From: a virus
DNA length: 64,000 bases
Strand: one strand, 5' to 3'
IMG/VR virus record: IMGVR_UViG_3300042868_003730
Location: 83,922 to 147,921 of that record
The notes beneath the pieces were generated by a model that worked only from the letters and a program-made list of their open reading frames with translations, made no database searches and had not been told where the DNA came from. Positions 20,085 to 29,323 of the stretch are shown here, in pieces. A program made the position numbers and the translations under genes. The stretch's first letter is position 1, and the number at the start of each line of letters is the position of its first letter.

Positions 20085-20342
20085 ATGATCAATTTAAGAA
20101 TTATTTATCCACAACAAAATGGTATTGTTACCATTCTTACACCAGCATTGAATTCTGACTTAACAATTGAAGAACTGGCTCGCAAAGATGTTCCGGCGGG
20201 AATCCCTTATAAAATCATTAATGTAGAAGATATCCCAACAGATCGAACATTTCGTAATGCCTGGGAAGCTGATTTCTCATCTCCAGATGGTTATGGTATT
20301 GGGCATGCTGCCTGGTTTGCAGAAAGAGAAGGTAATGTATGA
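20085..20342 (+). CDS. Small fibre-associated protein
   Basis: 85 residues with an AAGGAAAT ribosome site. The sequence contains EELARKDVPAGIPYKIINVEDIPTDRTFRNAWEAD; the DVPAG..Y and DRTFRNAWE motifs are recurrent in small proteins encoded next to tail-fibre genes of diverse phages. Function is unknown, possibly fibre assembly. It overlaps the next gene by 4 bases (ATGA). Confidence 0.6.
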   Translation: MINLRIIYPQQNGIVTILTPALNSDLTIEELARKDVPAGIPYKIINVEDIPTDRTFRNAWEADFSSPDGYGIGHAAWFAEREGNV

Positions 20343-20584
20343 TTGTAATTAACATGGATAAAGCGAAAGATATTCGGCGCAAACAATTTCGAAAAGAGCG
20401 TCAACCATTACTCGATGCTCTCGATGTTCAATTCATGCGTGCAGTTGAAACTGGTGATGTTGCATTACAACAAAGTATAGTGCAAAAGAAACAACTTCTT
20501 AGAGATGCTCCTGCAAATCCAGAGATTGAATCTGCACAGACAGTTGATGATCTGAAAGCAATTACATTACCGACCGTGTTATAA
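20339..20584 (+). CDS. Small helical fibre-associated protein
   Basis: 81 residues, mostly helical: MDKAKDIRRKQFRKERQPLL, then LDVQFMRAVETGD, KKQLLRDAPANPEI and a C-terminal TVDDLKAITLP. The pattern (I..KQ.LRDAP...I..A.T.EELKA) is common in small proteins that follow fibre genes and are sometimes called tail-assembly chaperone-like. The start at 20,339 overlaps the previous stop; an internal ATG at 20,354 is an alternative. Function is not established. Confidence 0.6.
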   Translation: MIVINMDKAKDIRRKQFRKERQPLLDALDVQFMRAVETGDVALQQSIVQKKQLLRDAPANPEIESAQTVDDLKAITLPTVL

Positions 20585-20599
20585 TATAAAGAAAATTAA

Positions 20600-23377
20600 A
20601 TGTTAAGTTTTAACGCAATTTCATCAAATGCAATATCTGCTATAGGCAGAGTATTTGATGTTGCGTTAAATGAAAATGCCGTCACTGCGTCATCTTTAGA
20701 AACTTCTGGTGTAGTAACGGCTAGGTCAATATCAGAAACAAGAGCTACATCTTCAGCAGAAACTGCTGGTGTTGTTGCCGCAAGATCAATAGCAGAAACA
20801 AGAGCTACATCTTCTACTGAAACTTCTGGTGTTGTTGCCGCAAGATCAATAGCAGAAACAAGAGCTACATCTTCGGCAGAAACTTCTGGCGTAATAACGG
20901 CTAGGTCAATATCAGAAACAAGAGCTACTGCATCAACAGAAACTGTTTTACTGACTGCTGGCGCAACCAGAGCTGACACTAACTCCACTACGTCAACAGA
21001 AACTTCTGGCGTAATAACGGCTAGGTCAATATCAGAAACAAGAGCTACATCTTCTACTGAAACCACCTTACTGACTGCTGGCGCAACAAGAGCTGACACT
21101 AACTCTACTACGTCAACAGAAACTTCTGGCGTAATAACGGCTAGGTCAATATCAGAAACAAGAGCTACATCTTCAGCAGAAACTGCTGGTGTTGTTACTT
21201 CTGCCTCAGTATCAGAATCTAACTCTACCGCTTCGTCAGAAACCACCTTACTGACTGCTGGCGCAACAAGAGCTGACACTAACTCTACTACGTCAACAGA
21301 AACTTCTGGCGTAATAACGGCTAGGTCAATATCTGAGTCAAACTCATCTGCATCAACAGAAACTACCTTACTGACTGCTGGCGGAACAGTATCAGAAACT
21401 CGTTCTACTGCTTCCACAGAAACCACTACATTAACGGCTGGTGGAACAGTATCCGAAACAAGAGCTACTGCGTCAACAGAAACTGCTGGTGTCGTAACTT
21501 CTGCTACATTATCCGAATCAAGAGCTACTGCATCAACAGAAACTGCCGCATTAACGGCTGGTGCCAGCATAGCAGAATCAAGAGCTACTGCTTCGTCAGA
21601 AACTGCTGGTGTTGTTACTTCTGCATCAGTATCCGAAACAAGAGCTACTGCTTCCACAGAAACCACTACATTAACAGCTGGTGGTTCAGTAACAGAAACT
21701 CGTTCTACTGCTTCCACAGAAACCACTACATTAACGGCTGGTGGAACAGTATCCGAAACAAGAGCTACTGCTTCCACAGAAACCACTACATTAACGGCTG
21801 GTGGAACAGTATCCGAAACAAGAGCTACATCTTCTACTGAAACCACTACATTAACAGCTGGTGGTTCAGTAACAGAAACAAGAGCTACATCTTCTACTGA
21901 AACCACTACATTAGTAGCTGGTGGAACTTTATCTGATACTAACTCTACTGCTTCCACAGAAACCACTACATTAACAGCTGGTGGAACTTTATCTGATACT
22001 AACTCTACTGCTTCGTCAGAAACCACTACATTAACAGCTGGTGGTTCAGTAACAGAAACTCGTTCTACTGCTTCCACAGAAACCTCTGGTGTAATTACAA
22101 CTACATCGAGAGCAGAAACAACTGCCAGTTCGTCATCAGAAAATAGAACATTAGTAGCTGGTGCAACTAGATCTGATACTAACTCTACTGCAACTACAGA
22201 AGCCTCTGGTGTAATTACAACTACATCAAGAGCAGAAACAGTAGCGGCGACATCGTCAGAAAACACTTTAATAATAGATTTTGAACCAATAGCAGAAACA
22301 ACTGCTACTGCATCAACAGAAACTGTTTTACTGACTGCTGGCGCAACCAGAGCTGACACTAACTCCACTTCGTCAACAGAAGTTTCTGTTGCGTCTTTAG
22401 TTGCTTCTGTAACTGACTCAACTAGTACTTCTGAGTCATCCGCTGCGTTTGTTAGTAATTTCCAGGCTATCATCAATTGCGCAGCAACGGTAACCGCGCT
22501 GTTAGATTTAGATGGAAACACAGAAGGTTCTCCTGCCGGAAATGCTGCTCCTGGATTCACTCCACTATCTAGCGTCGTTCTTGCTCAGCACATTGAATCT
22601 GCCCCAGCCGCGACCTATACAATAACAGCTGACTTTGATCCATTATTAGAGACTGAGATTACATCGGTGTTCTTCAATGATAATCCAGCAAATGTTCTTT
22701 CGTATTCTATCATTGGACCAGATGTGTTTATTACTGCAAATACACCAGCAGAGGTGTACGCACAGGCATCTACGTTTATGGTAAACAGAAAAGTTGTTCC
22801 ACAGTTTAATGAATTCTTTAATTATAATGTTAGATTCAATACTACAGTCAAGAGAGATAGCGCAGGAAACAATTTCTATTCAAATAAATTCTACTCCGAG
22901 CAAAATGTAATCTGTTTCCTACAGGATGATGGCACTGGACTAATTGATCTTTATGAAGAGATTACTCCTGGAACTACGAAGAAACTAAAGACAATTGGTA
23001 AAATAGACTATACCACTGGGTTCGTAGAGGTTCGCGGATTAATGATTACATCTCTTTACGATCTTGAGTTGTTCTTCTTCGTAGAATCCCTCGACGCGAT
23101 CATCCCTACGAAGGATTACTTCACTGCACAGAATAATCTCTTAGTGGACAGTAAGACCATAACTTTCCCTACTGGAGAACAGGTTGAGATTAGCCAGTAT
23201 GAGAAACAAACAGATATCGTTGATCTGGAGATTTATGTAACAGCCAGATCTTATGCATTGGGCAGTCCATTGACTACAGTTGAAACAAGAACAGCAACAT
23301 ATGTTCTTAGAATTGTTCCGGATTATAATATCGGTAAGAATGCCATCAAACAACTGGTCTTAGAACAAGCAGCATAA
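20600..23377 (+). CDS. Tail-fibre/structural protein with 60-nt tandem repeats
   Basis: 925 residues. A short leader (LSFNAISSNAISAIGRVFD) is followed from about residue 28 to 600 by near-perfect 20-residue repeats (for example TSGVITARSISETRATSSTE and LTAGATRADTNSTTSTE), one per 60 nt. After a linker, a non-repetitive C-terminal domain of about 280 residues (from FDPLLETEITSVFF to LVLEQAA) resembles a globular virion domain. The Ser/Thr/Glu-rich repeats probably form a rod. No strong ribosome site precedes the ATG. A spurious 654-codon antisense frame exists only because the repeats lack stops. The exact virion role is unknown; position just before the neck genes suggests a fibre or whisker-like part. 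Confidence 0.6.
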   Translation: MLSFNAISSNAISAIGRVFDVALNENAVTASSLETSGVVTARSISETRATSSAETAGVVAARSIAETRATSSTETSGVVAARSIAETRATSSAETSGVITARSISETRATASTETVLLTAGATRADTNSTTSTETSGVITARSISETRATSSTETTLLTAGATRADTNSTTSTETSGVITARSISETRATSSAETAGVVTSASVSESNSTASSETTLLTAGATRADTNSTTSTETSGVITARSISESNSSASTETTLLTAGGTVSETRSTASTETTTLTAGGTVSETRATASTETAGVVTSATLSESRATASTETAALTAGASIAESRATASSETAGVVTSASVSETRATASTETTTLTAGGSVTETRSTASTETTTLTAGGTVSETRATASTETTTLTAGGTVSETRATSSTETTTLTAGGSVTETRATSSTETTTLVAGGTLSDTNSTASTETTTLTAGGTLSDTNSTASSETTTLTAGGSVTETRSTASTETSGVITTTSRAETTASSSSENRTLVAGATRSDTNSTATTEASGVITTTSRAETVAATSSENTLIIDFEPIAETTATASTETVLLTAGATRADTNSTSSTEVSVASLVASVTDSTSTSESSAAFVSNFQAIINCAATVTALLDLDGNTEGSPAGNAAPGFTPLSSVVLAQHIESAPAATYTITADFDPLLETEITSVFFNDNPANVLSYSIIGPDVFITANTPAEVYAQASTFMVNRKVVPQFNEFFNYNVRFNTTVKRDSAGNNFYSNKFYSEQNVICFLQDDGTGLIDLYEEITPGTTKKLKTIGKIDYTTGFVEVRGLMITSLYDLELFFFVESLDAIIPTKDYFTAQNNLLVDSKTITFPTGEQVEISQYEKQTDIVDLEIYVTARSYALGSPLTTVETRTATYVLRIVPDYNIGKNAIKQLVLEQAA
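20683..22400 (+). repeat. Array of about 28 tandem 60-nt coding repeats
   Basis: The sequence repeats with exact 60-base periodicity; each unit carries an anchor such as (TC/AC)AGAAAC near its boundary. Several unit types alternate (types with GTAATAACGGCTAGGTCAAT, with TTACTGACTGCTGGCGCAAC, and with ATTAACGGCTGGTGGAACAG), and many copies are identical over most of their length. All changes keep the reading frame. Confidence 0.9.
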
Positions 23378-23381
23378 CACG

Positions 23382-23388
23382 CTAAATA
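23382..23388 (+). promoter_or_regulatory. Late promoter element CTAAATA
   Basis: CTAAATA in the 33-base gap before the neck gene 13, 23 bases upstream of its ATG. Confidence 0.6.
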
Positions 23389-23410
23389 CAAGATAATTAT
23401 AGGGGCTACT

Positions 23411-24157
23411 ATGGCAGTAACTAATCGCGAAGGTCTAAAGAATTACGCACTAAGGGCACTTGGTGCTCCACTAATCACAATTGATATTGCTGATGAACAG
23501 GCAGAAGATCGGATTGATGAAGCACTGGCATTCTTTCGCGAATACTACTTTGATGGTATCGAGAAAGTTTACTACAAGCATGAAGTAACTGAACAAAACG
23601 TAACGAATCAATATATCGCGCTTCCGGATACAATCTGGAGTGTTAACCGTATTTTCCCATACCCAACTAGCAGTGGCTCTAGTTCTGTTAATATCTTTGA
23701 CCTGCAATATCAGTTGAGAATGAATGACCTGAAAGATTTGACCAGCACAAGTCTAATCTATTACCAACAGGCTATGAGTCACATTGCTCTAATTGATAAC
23801 CTGCTTAATGTACAGAAGCAGTTTAGATTTAATAAACTAAATGGCAAACTATATATTGATCAGAACTGGGGTATCGCTGGATTGACAGCTGGTCAATACC
23901 TTCTGTTTGATGTGTATACTGCCTTAGACCCAAGTGCTAGTCCTAAACTTTGGGATGATCGTTTATTCAAAGAATATAACATTGCTCTGTTTAAGAAACA
24001 ATGGGGCACCAATGTCAAGAAGTATCAGGGTATTCAATTACCTGGTGGGGTGACTATTGATGGCCAGTCACTGTACGAAGAAGGCAAGGCTGAGCAGGCT
24101 GACATTGAAGATAAGATTATGAGTCAGTTGTCGCCACTAGAATTCTTTATGGGCTAA
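23411..24157 (+). CDS. 13: Neck/head-completion protein gp13
   Basis: 248 residues, close to the family length (T4 gp13 is about 309). It starts MAVTNREGLKNYALRALGAP and contains DEALAFFREYYFDG, YIALPD.IWSVNRIF, MNDLKDLTSTSLIYYQQ and FRFNKLNGKLYID, typical of T4-like gp13. In T4, gp13 and gp14 form the neck that closes the DNA-filled head for tail joining. It is followed by gene 14, as in T4. A leftward promoter lies just downstream of its stop. Confidence 0.85.
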   Translation: MAVTNREGLKNYALRALGAPLITIDIADEQAEDRIDEALAFFREYYFDGIEKVYYKHEVTEQNVTNQYIALPDTIWSVNRIFPYPTSSGSSSVNIFDLQYQLRMNDLKDLTSTSLIYYQQAMSHIALIDNLLNVQKQFRFNKLNGKLYIDQNWGIAGLTAGQYLLFDVYTALDPSASPKLWDDRLFKEYNIALFKKQWGTNVKKYQGIQLPGGVTIDGQSLYEEGKAEQADIEDKIMSQLSPLEFFMG

Positions 24158-24176
24158 ACCTCATAGTCACAGTTGA

Positions 24177-24204
24177 ATTATACCCCTTAAATCCAACTCA
24201 TAAA
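24177..24204 (-). promoter_or_regulatory. Leftward sigma70-type promoter antisense to gene 13
   Basis: On the minus strand: -35 TTTATG (24,204-24,199), a 16-base spacer, -10 TATAAT (24,182-24,177), preceded by a GTTTATTTTA upstream stretch shared with forward early promoters here. No minus-strand gene lies downstream, so it would transcribe antisense to gene 13. A close copy occurs at 41,895-41,922. Confidence 0.5.
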
Positions 24205-24212
24205 ATAAACTT

Positions 24213-24863
24213 ATGACTTTACGTCTGCATAACTCCGTATATGGGAATGAGAATCTGTTGATCGAATCTATGATCACGGAAGCCATCAATATGCATGGCG
24301 TGGATTTTATGTACATCCCACGAAGTTTCGTCGGTAAAGAAGATCTGTATGGTGAAGATAGGCTTAGTCGTTTTAATAATGCGTATCCTATCGTTATGTA
24401 TATGGAGAACAGTGATGGTGGCTTCCAAGGACAGGGAGCATTCGCCTCGAAGTTTGGTTTGATGATGGAACAGTCTGCCACTCTAACTGTGGCAAGAAGA
24501 ACTTGGGTTCAGGCAGTTGGTCGCTATGGTGAAACGATTCTGCCCCAAAGACCAGCTGAAGGTGATTTACTATACTTTCCGATGACAGGTGGATTGTTTG
24601 AGATTATGTTTGTTCAGCACCAAGATGCATTCTATCAGTTAGGTCAGTTGTATACTTACAAACTGACAGTAGAACTGTTCCGATACAGCAGCGAAATTAT
24701 GGAAACTGGTGTTACTGATATCGATGCGTTTATGGAAAATAAGAGTACTGACGTAACTCTTAATGAACCAGAGAAACCAGATTCCTTCGGTGATAATAGT
24801 CTGTTACGTCAAAAGGCAGATGCTTTCGTGTTTGACGTCAATAATCCATTCGGGGAACTTTGA
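24213..24863 (+). CDS. 14: Neck protein gp14
   Basis: 216 residues (T4 gp14 is 256). Contains IESMITEAINMHGVDFMYIPR, EDRLSRFNNAYPIVMY, EGDLLYFPMTGGLFEIMFV and FYQLGQLYTYKLTVELFRYSSE, the conserved core of T4-like gp14, which assembles with gp13 at the head-tail neck. It lies between genes 13 and 15 as in T4. Its TGA overlaps the next ATG by one base. Confidence 0.88.
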   Translation: MTLRLHNSVYGNENLLIESMITEAINMHGVDFMYIPRSFVGKEDLYGEDRLSRFNNAYPIVMYMENSDGGFQGQGAFASKFGLMMEQSATLTVARRTWVQAVGRYGETILPQRPAEGDLLYFPMTGGLFEIMFVQHQDAFYQLGQLYTYKLTVELFRYSSEIMETGVTDIDAFMENKSTDVTLNEPEKPDSFGDNSLLRQKADAFVFDVNNPFGEL

Positions 24864-25699
24864 TGTTTTCGACTCCATACTATCATGAACTCATCAAAAA
24901 GACCACTATTGGATTTGGTGCTCTTTTCAGTCAGATTAAAGTAATCCGTAGGAATCCTGCTTCTGGTGCTCAGGCGCAGGTAATCTCTGTACCTATTGCC
25001 TTTGGTCCAAAGGAAAAGATTCTTACAAGACTGGATCAAGATCCATCCTTAACTGGTCATACTTATATCACTCTTCCGAGAATGGCATTTGAGATTACAG
25101 GTTATAACTATGACACCAGTAGAATGGTCAATAGGAATAACAAAATCCAATGTTATAAAGACCAAACTCTATCGGCGATATATTCTCCTGTTCCGTATAA
25201 CATTGAATTCTCATTGTATGTTCTAACTAAGGGAACAGAGGATGGTCTGGCTATTATTGAGCAGATCCTACCATTGTTTACTCCTGAGTATTCATTTACA
25301 GTAAATGCTATTCCTGAGATGAATATCTCACAGGATATTCCAGTTGTGTTAAATGGTATTTCTGTGTCAGATGATTATGAAGGTGACTTTGCTACTAGGC
25401 GTCTTGTTACACACACACTTAATTTCACTGCAAAAATAAATCTCTTTGGTGATCTCAAGACTTCTGGTGTTATTACGAGGGTTGATGCTGATATTAAGAA
25501 ATTCGAGAATTATACTGCGACGATGGATGATGAAGGGAACATTGTTGTTGATGTATGGAATATGACGTCAAGAGAATCAATGCAAAATTCATTGGCAGCA
25601 TCCACATCAACTTCTGCAACTACTTCTGGCGCAGCAACAAAAGCAGATTACACTCCATTGGCAGCAAACATCACTGTCTCGGCAACTGCTACTGCTTAA
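24863..25699 (+). CDS. 15: Tail sheath stabiliser / tail terminator gp15
   Basis: 278 residues (T4 gp15 is 272). The ATG at 24,863 shares its A with the gene 14 stop, so it is preferred to the TTG three bases earlier. Conserved features include FSTPYYHELIKKTTIGFGALF, SVPIAFGPKEKILTRL and LPRMAFEITGYNYD. In T4, gp15 caps the completed tail and binds the neck. The C-terminal 30 residues are a Ser/Thr/Ala-rich tail. The stop overlaps the terminase start (TAATG). Confidence 0.88.
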   Translation: MFSTPYYHELIKKTTIGFGALFSQIKVIRRNPASGAQAQVISVPIAFGPKEKILTRLDQDPSLTGHTYITLPRMAFEITGYNYDTSRMVNRNNKIQCYKDQTLSAIYSPVPYNIEFSLYVLTKGTEDGLAIIEQILPLFTPEYSFTVNAIPEMNISQDIPVVLNGISVSDDYEGDFATRRLVTHTLNFTAKINLFGDLKTSGVITRVDADIKKFENYTATMDDEGNIVVDVWNMTSRESMQNSLAASTSTSATTSGAATKADYTPLAANITVSATATA

Positions 25700-27288
25700 T
25701 GGCAACTGTCTTTTATCAGGCGAACCCGAATCTTAAGAATGTCGGAGTTCCAATTGAATATACTACTGAGCAGGTAGAAGAATACATCAAGTGTAAACTA
25801 GACCCTATCTATTTCATCAAGAAATATATTAAGATCATCTCTCTTGACCTTGGTCTGATAAATTTCGATTTGTATGATTATCAGATTCGATTCATAAATC
25901 AAATTCACGATAGTCGCCGAGTGCTTGGTATGTTTCCGCGCCAGCACGGAAAGACGACCACAGTAGCTGCCTACCTCTGCTGGTATCTGTTATTCAATGA
26001 CAGTAAGACCGTCGCTATCCTTGCCAATAAGGCAGCAGCAGCTCGAGAAATTATGTCTCGTCTTCAGTTGATGTATGAGTATATTCCGAAGTGGCTACAA
26101 CAAGGCGTGGCTGAATGGAACAAAGGATCGATCTCACTGGAGAATAACAGCAAGGCATTTACTGCTGCTACCAGCTCTAGTGGTATTCGTGGTAAATCCG
26201 TAAACTTTCTTTATGTTGACGAAGCAGCCATTATCCCGAATACAGTGGCTGATGAATTCTTTACTGCGACTTACCCAACAATTTCTGCTGGTGAGACAAC
26301 TAAGATTGTTCTGACATCAACTCCACTTGGATTGAATCACTTCTGGAAATTCTGGACAGAGGCGGTGTCGAAGATTAATGGATTTATTCCAGTAAGAGTT
26401 GAATACTGGGAACATCCCGACCATGACGATGCTTGGGCTGCTCAACAGAAACAACTTCTTGGTGATTTGAAATACCGTCAGGAGATTCTGATGGATTTCC
26501 TTGGATCAGCTGCTACTTTGATTGATCCAGCAGCTATCCAAAGAATGGCAGTTGAAGCGACAATATATAACCAAAATGGTATGTTGGTTTATGATAGACC
26601 AGAAAAGAATAAAGCGAGTTATGTTATCACAGTTGATACTGCAAGTGGAGTTGGTGGTGATGCAAGTGCATTCTCTGTGGTTCGCATTGATATACTGCCA
26701 TATAAAGTAGTAGCGAGATATAAGAATAATACGATCTCACCATTGTTATATCCATCATTGATCCATAGGTGGGCAAAAGAATATAACGATGCCTGGGTTT
26801 TAATTGAACTAAATAAGAATGAGCAAGTCCCATACATCTTACAGAATGAGTTGGAGTATGAAAATATTGTTTATGTAAATCGAGGTGCTAAGGGTCAGAC
26901 TGTTACTGGTGGTTTCGGCGGCGGAAAGACCCAATTGGGTGTTGTGACTGATAAGAAAACCAAGAGAATTGGTTGTTCTATGTTTAAGACATTGGTCGAA
27001 GAACATAAACTGATTATTCCTGACGCAGATATTATAAGTGAGATATCTACGTTTATTGAGCAGAGAGGCAGTTATGCTGCTGATGATGGAAAGAATGATG
27101 ATCTTGTAATGACTCTAGTTTTATTTGGATGGTTGACCAGCCAATCATTCTTCAAAGAACTCACTGATATTGATTTGAGAAAAGACATTTACGACGCTAG
27201 AATTAGACAAATTGACGAAGAGACATTACCTGCTGGGTTTTTCGTTGATGGGTCTGAATCTGGTATAGAAGAAATTCTAAATTTTTGA
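25699..27288 (+). CDS. 17: Terminase large subunit gp17
   Basis: 529 residues from the TAATG junction at 25,699; the frame extends upstream but only across gene 15. The ATPase domain has a Walker A at about residues 77-87 (MFPRQHGKTTT) and a Walker B near 170 (LYVDEAA), with TSTPLG as the coupling motif. The RNase H-like nuclease domain starts near VDTASG (about 311), with later acidic residues in ELNKNE and NDDLVM. It cuts and packages concatemeric DNA at the portal. It is somewhat shorter than T4 gp17 (610), mainly at the termini. No small-terminase gene (16) lies between 15 and 17. Confidence 0.95.
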   Translation: MATVFYQANPNLKNVGVPIEYTTEQVEEYIKCKLDPIYFIKKYIKIISLDLGLINFDLYDYQIRFINQIHDSRRVLGMFPRQHGKTTTVAAYLCWYLLFNDSKTVAILANKAAAAREIMSRLQLMYEYIPKWLQQGVAEWNKGSISLENNSKAFTAATSSSGIRGKSVNFLYVDEAAIIPNTVADEFFTATYPTISAGETTKIVLTSTPLGLNHFWKFWTEAVSKINGFIPVRVEYWEHPDHDDAWAAQQKQLLGDLKYRQEILMDFLGSAATLIDPAAIQRMAVEATIYNQNGMLVYDRPEKNKASYVITVDTASGVGGDASAFSVVRIDILPYKVVARYKNNTISPLLYPSLIHRWAKEYNDAWVLIELNKNEQVPYILQNELEYENIVYVNRGAKGQTVTGGFGGGKTQLGVVTDKKTKRIGCSMFKTLVEEHKLIIPDADIISEISTFIEQRGSYAADDGKNDDLVMTLVLFGWLTSQSFFKELTDIDLRKDIYDARIRQIDEETLPAGFFVDGSESGIEEILNF

Positions 27289-27306
27289 GGCAAGCAAACG
27301 CATTTT

Positions 27307-27313
27307 CTAAATA
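27307..27313 (+). promoter_or_regulatory. Late promoter element CTAAATA
   Basis: CTAAATA in the 76-base gap upstream of the tail sheath gene, about 52 bases before its ATG. An AGAAGGAAAT ribosome site follows. Confidence 0.65.
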
Positions 27314-27364
27314 ATAAAGAGCTAAACCTCAACGAATTTGTAACAAATAAAAGAAGGAAATATA

Positions 27365-29317
27365 ATGGCGATTCAATTATCCCCGTCTGTAGTGGTTCAA
27401 GAACGAGATCTAACGAACGTAATTCCCGCAGTTTCTGCTTCTGCTGGCGCGACGGTCATTGATGCTGTCTGGGGTCCAGTACTAGAAGTAACGACTGTAG
27501 ACTCAGAAAACGCACTCGCAGCTCAGTTCGGTAAGCCAAATGCAGGTAATGCAGCCAGCTGGTTTACTGCAGCTAACTTCCTGTCGTACGCAGACAACCT
27601 TAAAGTTGTTCGTACTGATACCTCGGGTCAAAGAAATGCTGTTGCAGCTACAACCGGAACAGTTGATTCTTTCACTATTACGCCCGGAAGTGGTTATACG
27701 CTTGCTCCTACATTAGCCTTTGCTGCCCCTCCTGCTGGCGGAATTCAGGCTACTGCAGTTGCCGAAGTAACAGCTGGCGCCATTACTGCAGTCAGAATCA
27801 TTAATCCAGGTGCTGGTTATCTTTCTGCCCCTGCAGTGACACTTACAGTAGTTAGTGGCGGTGCGGGTGGTGCTGTTACTGCTATTCTGAATACGACTAG
27901 TGGTGTTAAATTAAATAACGAAACAGATTATGACTCTATTTATTCAGCTGGTGATAAGCCAGTTGGACAATGGGTAGCGAAATATCCAGGTCTTCTTGGC
28001 AACAGCCTTAAAGTCGTGATGGCTGATGCGTCACAATGGGCTGGTTGGGCTTCACTTGGGTATCAAAGTTATTTCTCAGCTGCTCCAGGAACAAGTACTT
28101 ATGCATCTTCACGCGGCGGTAGCGGTGATGAAATTCATATTATTGTTATTGATGAAGACGGAAGATTCACTGGAACACAGAATACCGTTCTTGAGACATA
28201 CGCTTTCCTTTCTAAAGCATCAGATGCGAAGAAGGAAGATGGATCGACTGCTTATTATAAAAATGCTATCAATACGCAATCCGCGTATATTTGGTGGGCC
28301 AATCACCCAGCAGGAATGACAGGTCCAAATTGGGGACTTTCTGCTGAGGGTCGATCATTCTCATCCCTTGCTAGTGCAAATTCGTTTTCATTAGCTGGTG
28401 GTTTAGATGATACCGCAAGCACAAATGCACAAGAAATTGCTGCTTTCAACTTGTTCGCTGATAGTGAATCGCTTGACGTTAACCTGCTTATGTGCGCCAA
28501 GGCTGACACGACTCTTGCTAACCACGTAATTCAAAATATTGCTGAAGTTAGAAAAGATTGCGTCGCTTTCGTTTCTCCACAGAACATTAACGGTGGTGAC
28601 CCTCTAATTGGGGATACTTCTGCTATTGCTGCTTCGATTATTGCTTACCGTAATGTCATCACTTCTAGCTCTTACGCTGTTATTGACTCTGGTTACAAGT
28701 ATCAATATGACCGTTACAATGACGAGTACCGTTGGGTTCCACTGAACGGCGACATTGCTGGTCTTTGCGCTCGCACGGACTTCACCAATGATCCTTGGTT
28801 CAGCCCAGCTGGTCTAAATCGTGGTCAGATTAAGAATGTTGTTAAGTTGGCATTCAACCCACGCAAGACTGATCGTGACAATCTTTACAATAATGGAGTC
28901 AACCCAGTAGCATCATTCCCAGGTCAAGGTGTTGTTCTGTTTGGTGATAAGACTGCATTGGCCAAACCAAGCGCATTCGATCGAATCAACGTTCGCCGTC
29001 TGTTCATTACGCTTGAGAAGGCAATCTCTACTGCTGCTAAGTATCAGTTGTTTGAGTTCAATGATGGATTTACTCGTGCTCAGTTCAAGAATATCGTTGA
29101 ACCTTTCCTGCGTGATGTTAAGGGGCGTCGTGGTATTACTGAATTCTTGGTTGTGTGTGATGACACTAACAACACTAGCGAAGTTATCGACACGAATCGC
29201 TTTGTTGCTGATATCTATATCAAGCCAGCGCGTAGCATCAACTTCATCCAGTTGAATTTCATCGCGACGCGCACTGGTGCATCTTTCAATGAAATCGCTG
29301 GCGGTTCAGCTGCTTAA
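27365..29317 (+). CDS. 18: Tail sheath protein gp18, with an inserted GxGY-repeat module
   Basis: 650 residues (T4 gp18 is 659). The N-terminus (IQLSPSVVVQERDLTNVIPAV) and C-terminal part (RRLFITLEKAISTAAKYQLFE, ARSINFIQLNFIATRTG) are canonical T4-family contractile sheath. Between about residues 100 and 178 there is a Gly/Ala/Thr-rich module with GSGYTLAPTL and GAGYLSAPAV repeats. It resembles the repeats of the truncated gene at the left end of the window and is likely surface-exposed. The gene is preceded by a late element and followed by a hairpin. Confidence 0.93.
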   Translation: MAIQLSPSVVVQERDLTNVIPAVSASAGATVIDAVWGPVLEVTTVDSENALAAQFGKPNAGNAASWFTAANFLSYADNLKVVRTDTSGQRNAVAATTGTVDSFTITPGSGYTLAPTLAFAAPPAGGIQATAVAEVTAGAITAVRIINPGAGYLSAPAVTLTVVSGGAGGAVTAILNTTSGVKLNNETDYDSIYSAGDKPVGQWVAKYPGLLGNSLKVVMADASQWAGWASLGYQSYFSAAPGTSTYASSRGGSGDEIHIIVIDEDGRFTGTQNTVLETYAFLSKASDAKKEDGSTAYYKNAINTQSAYIWWANHPAGMTGPNWGLSAEGRSFSSLASANSFSLAGGLDDTASTNAQEIAAFNLFADSESLDVNLLMCAKADTTLANHVIQNIAEVRKDCVAFVSPQNINGGDPLIGDTSAIAASIIAYRNVITSSSYAVIDSGYKYQYDRYNDEYRWVPLNGDIAGLCARTDFTNDPWFSPAGLNRGQIKNVVKLAFNPRKTDRDNLYNNGVNPVASFPGQGVVLFGDKTALAKPSAFDRINVRRLFITLEKAISTAAKYQLFEFNDGFTRAQFKNIVEPFLRDVKGRRGITEFLVVCDDTNNTSEVIDTNRFVADIYIKPARSINFIQLNFIATRTGASFNEIAGGSAA

Positions 29318-29323
29318 TTTACA

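Noticed and set aside
20683-22400. Direct repeats that could suggest a CRISPR array or satellite
   Set aside because: The repeats are contiguous without unique spacers, keep the reading frame and encode 20-residue peptide repeats.
20596-22560. A 654-codon antisense open frame across the fibre repeats
   Set aside because: It exists only because the 60-nt repeat unit has no stop in that frame; it has no ribosome site, and its protein is a low-complexity mirror of the repeats.
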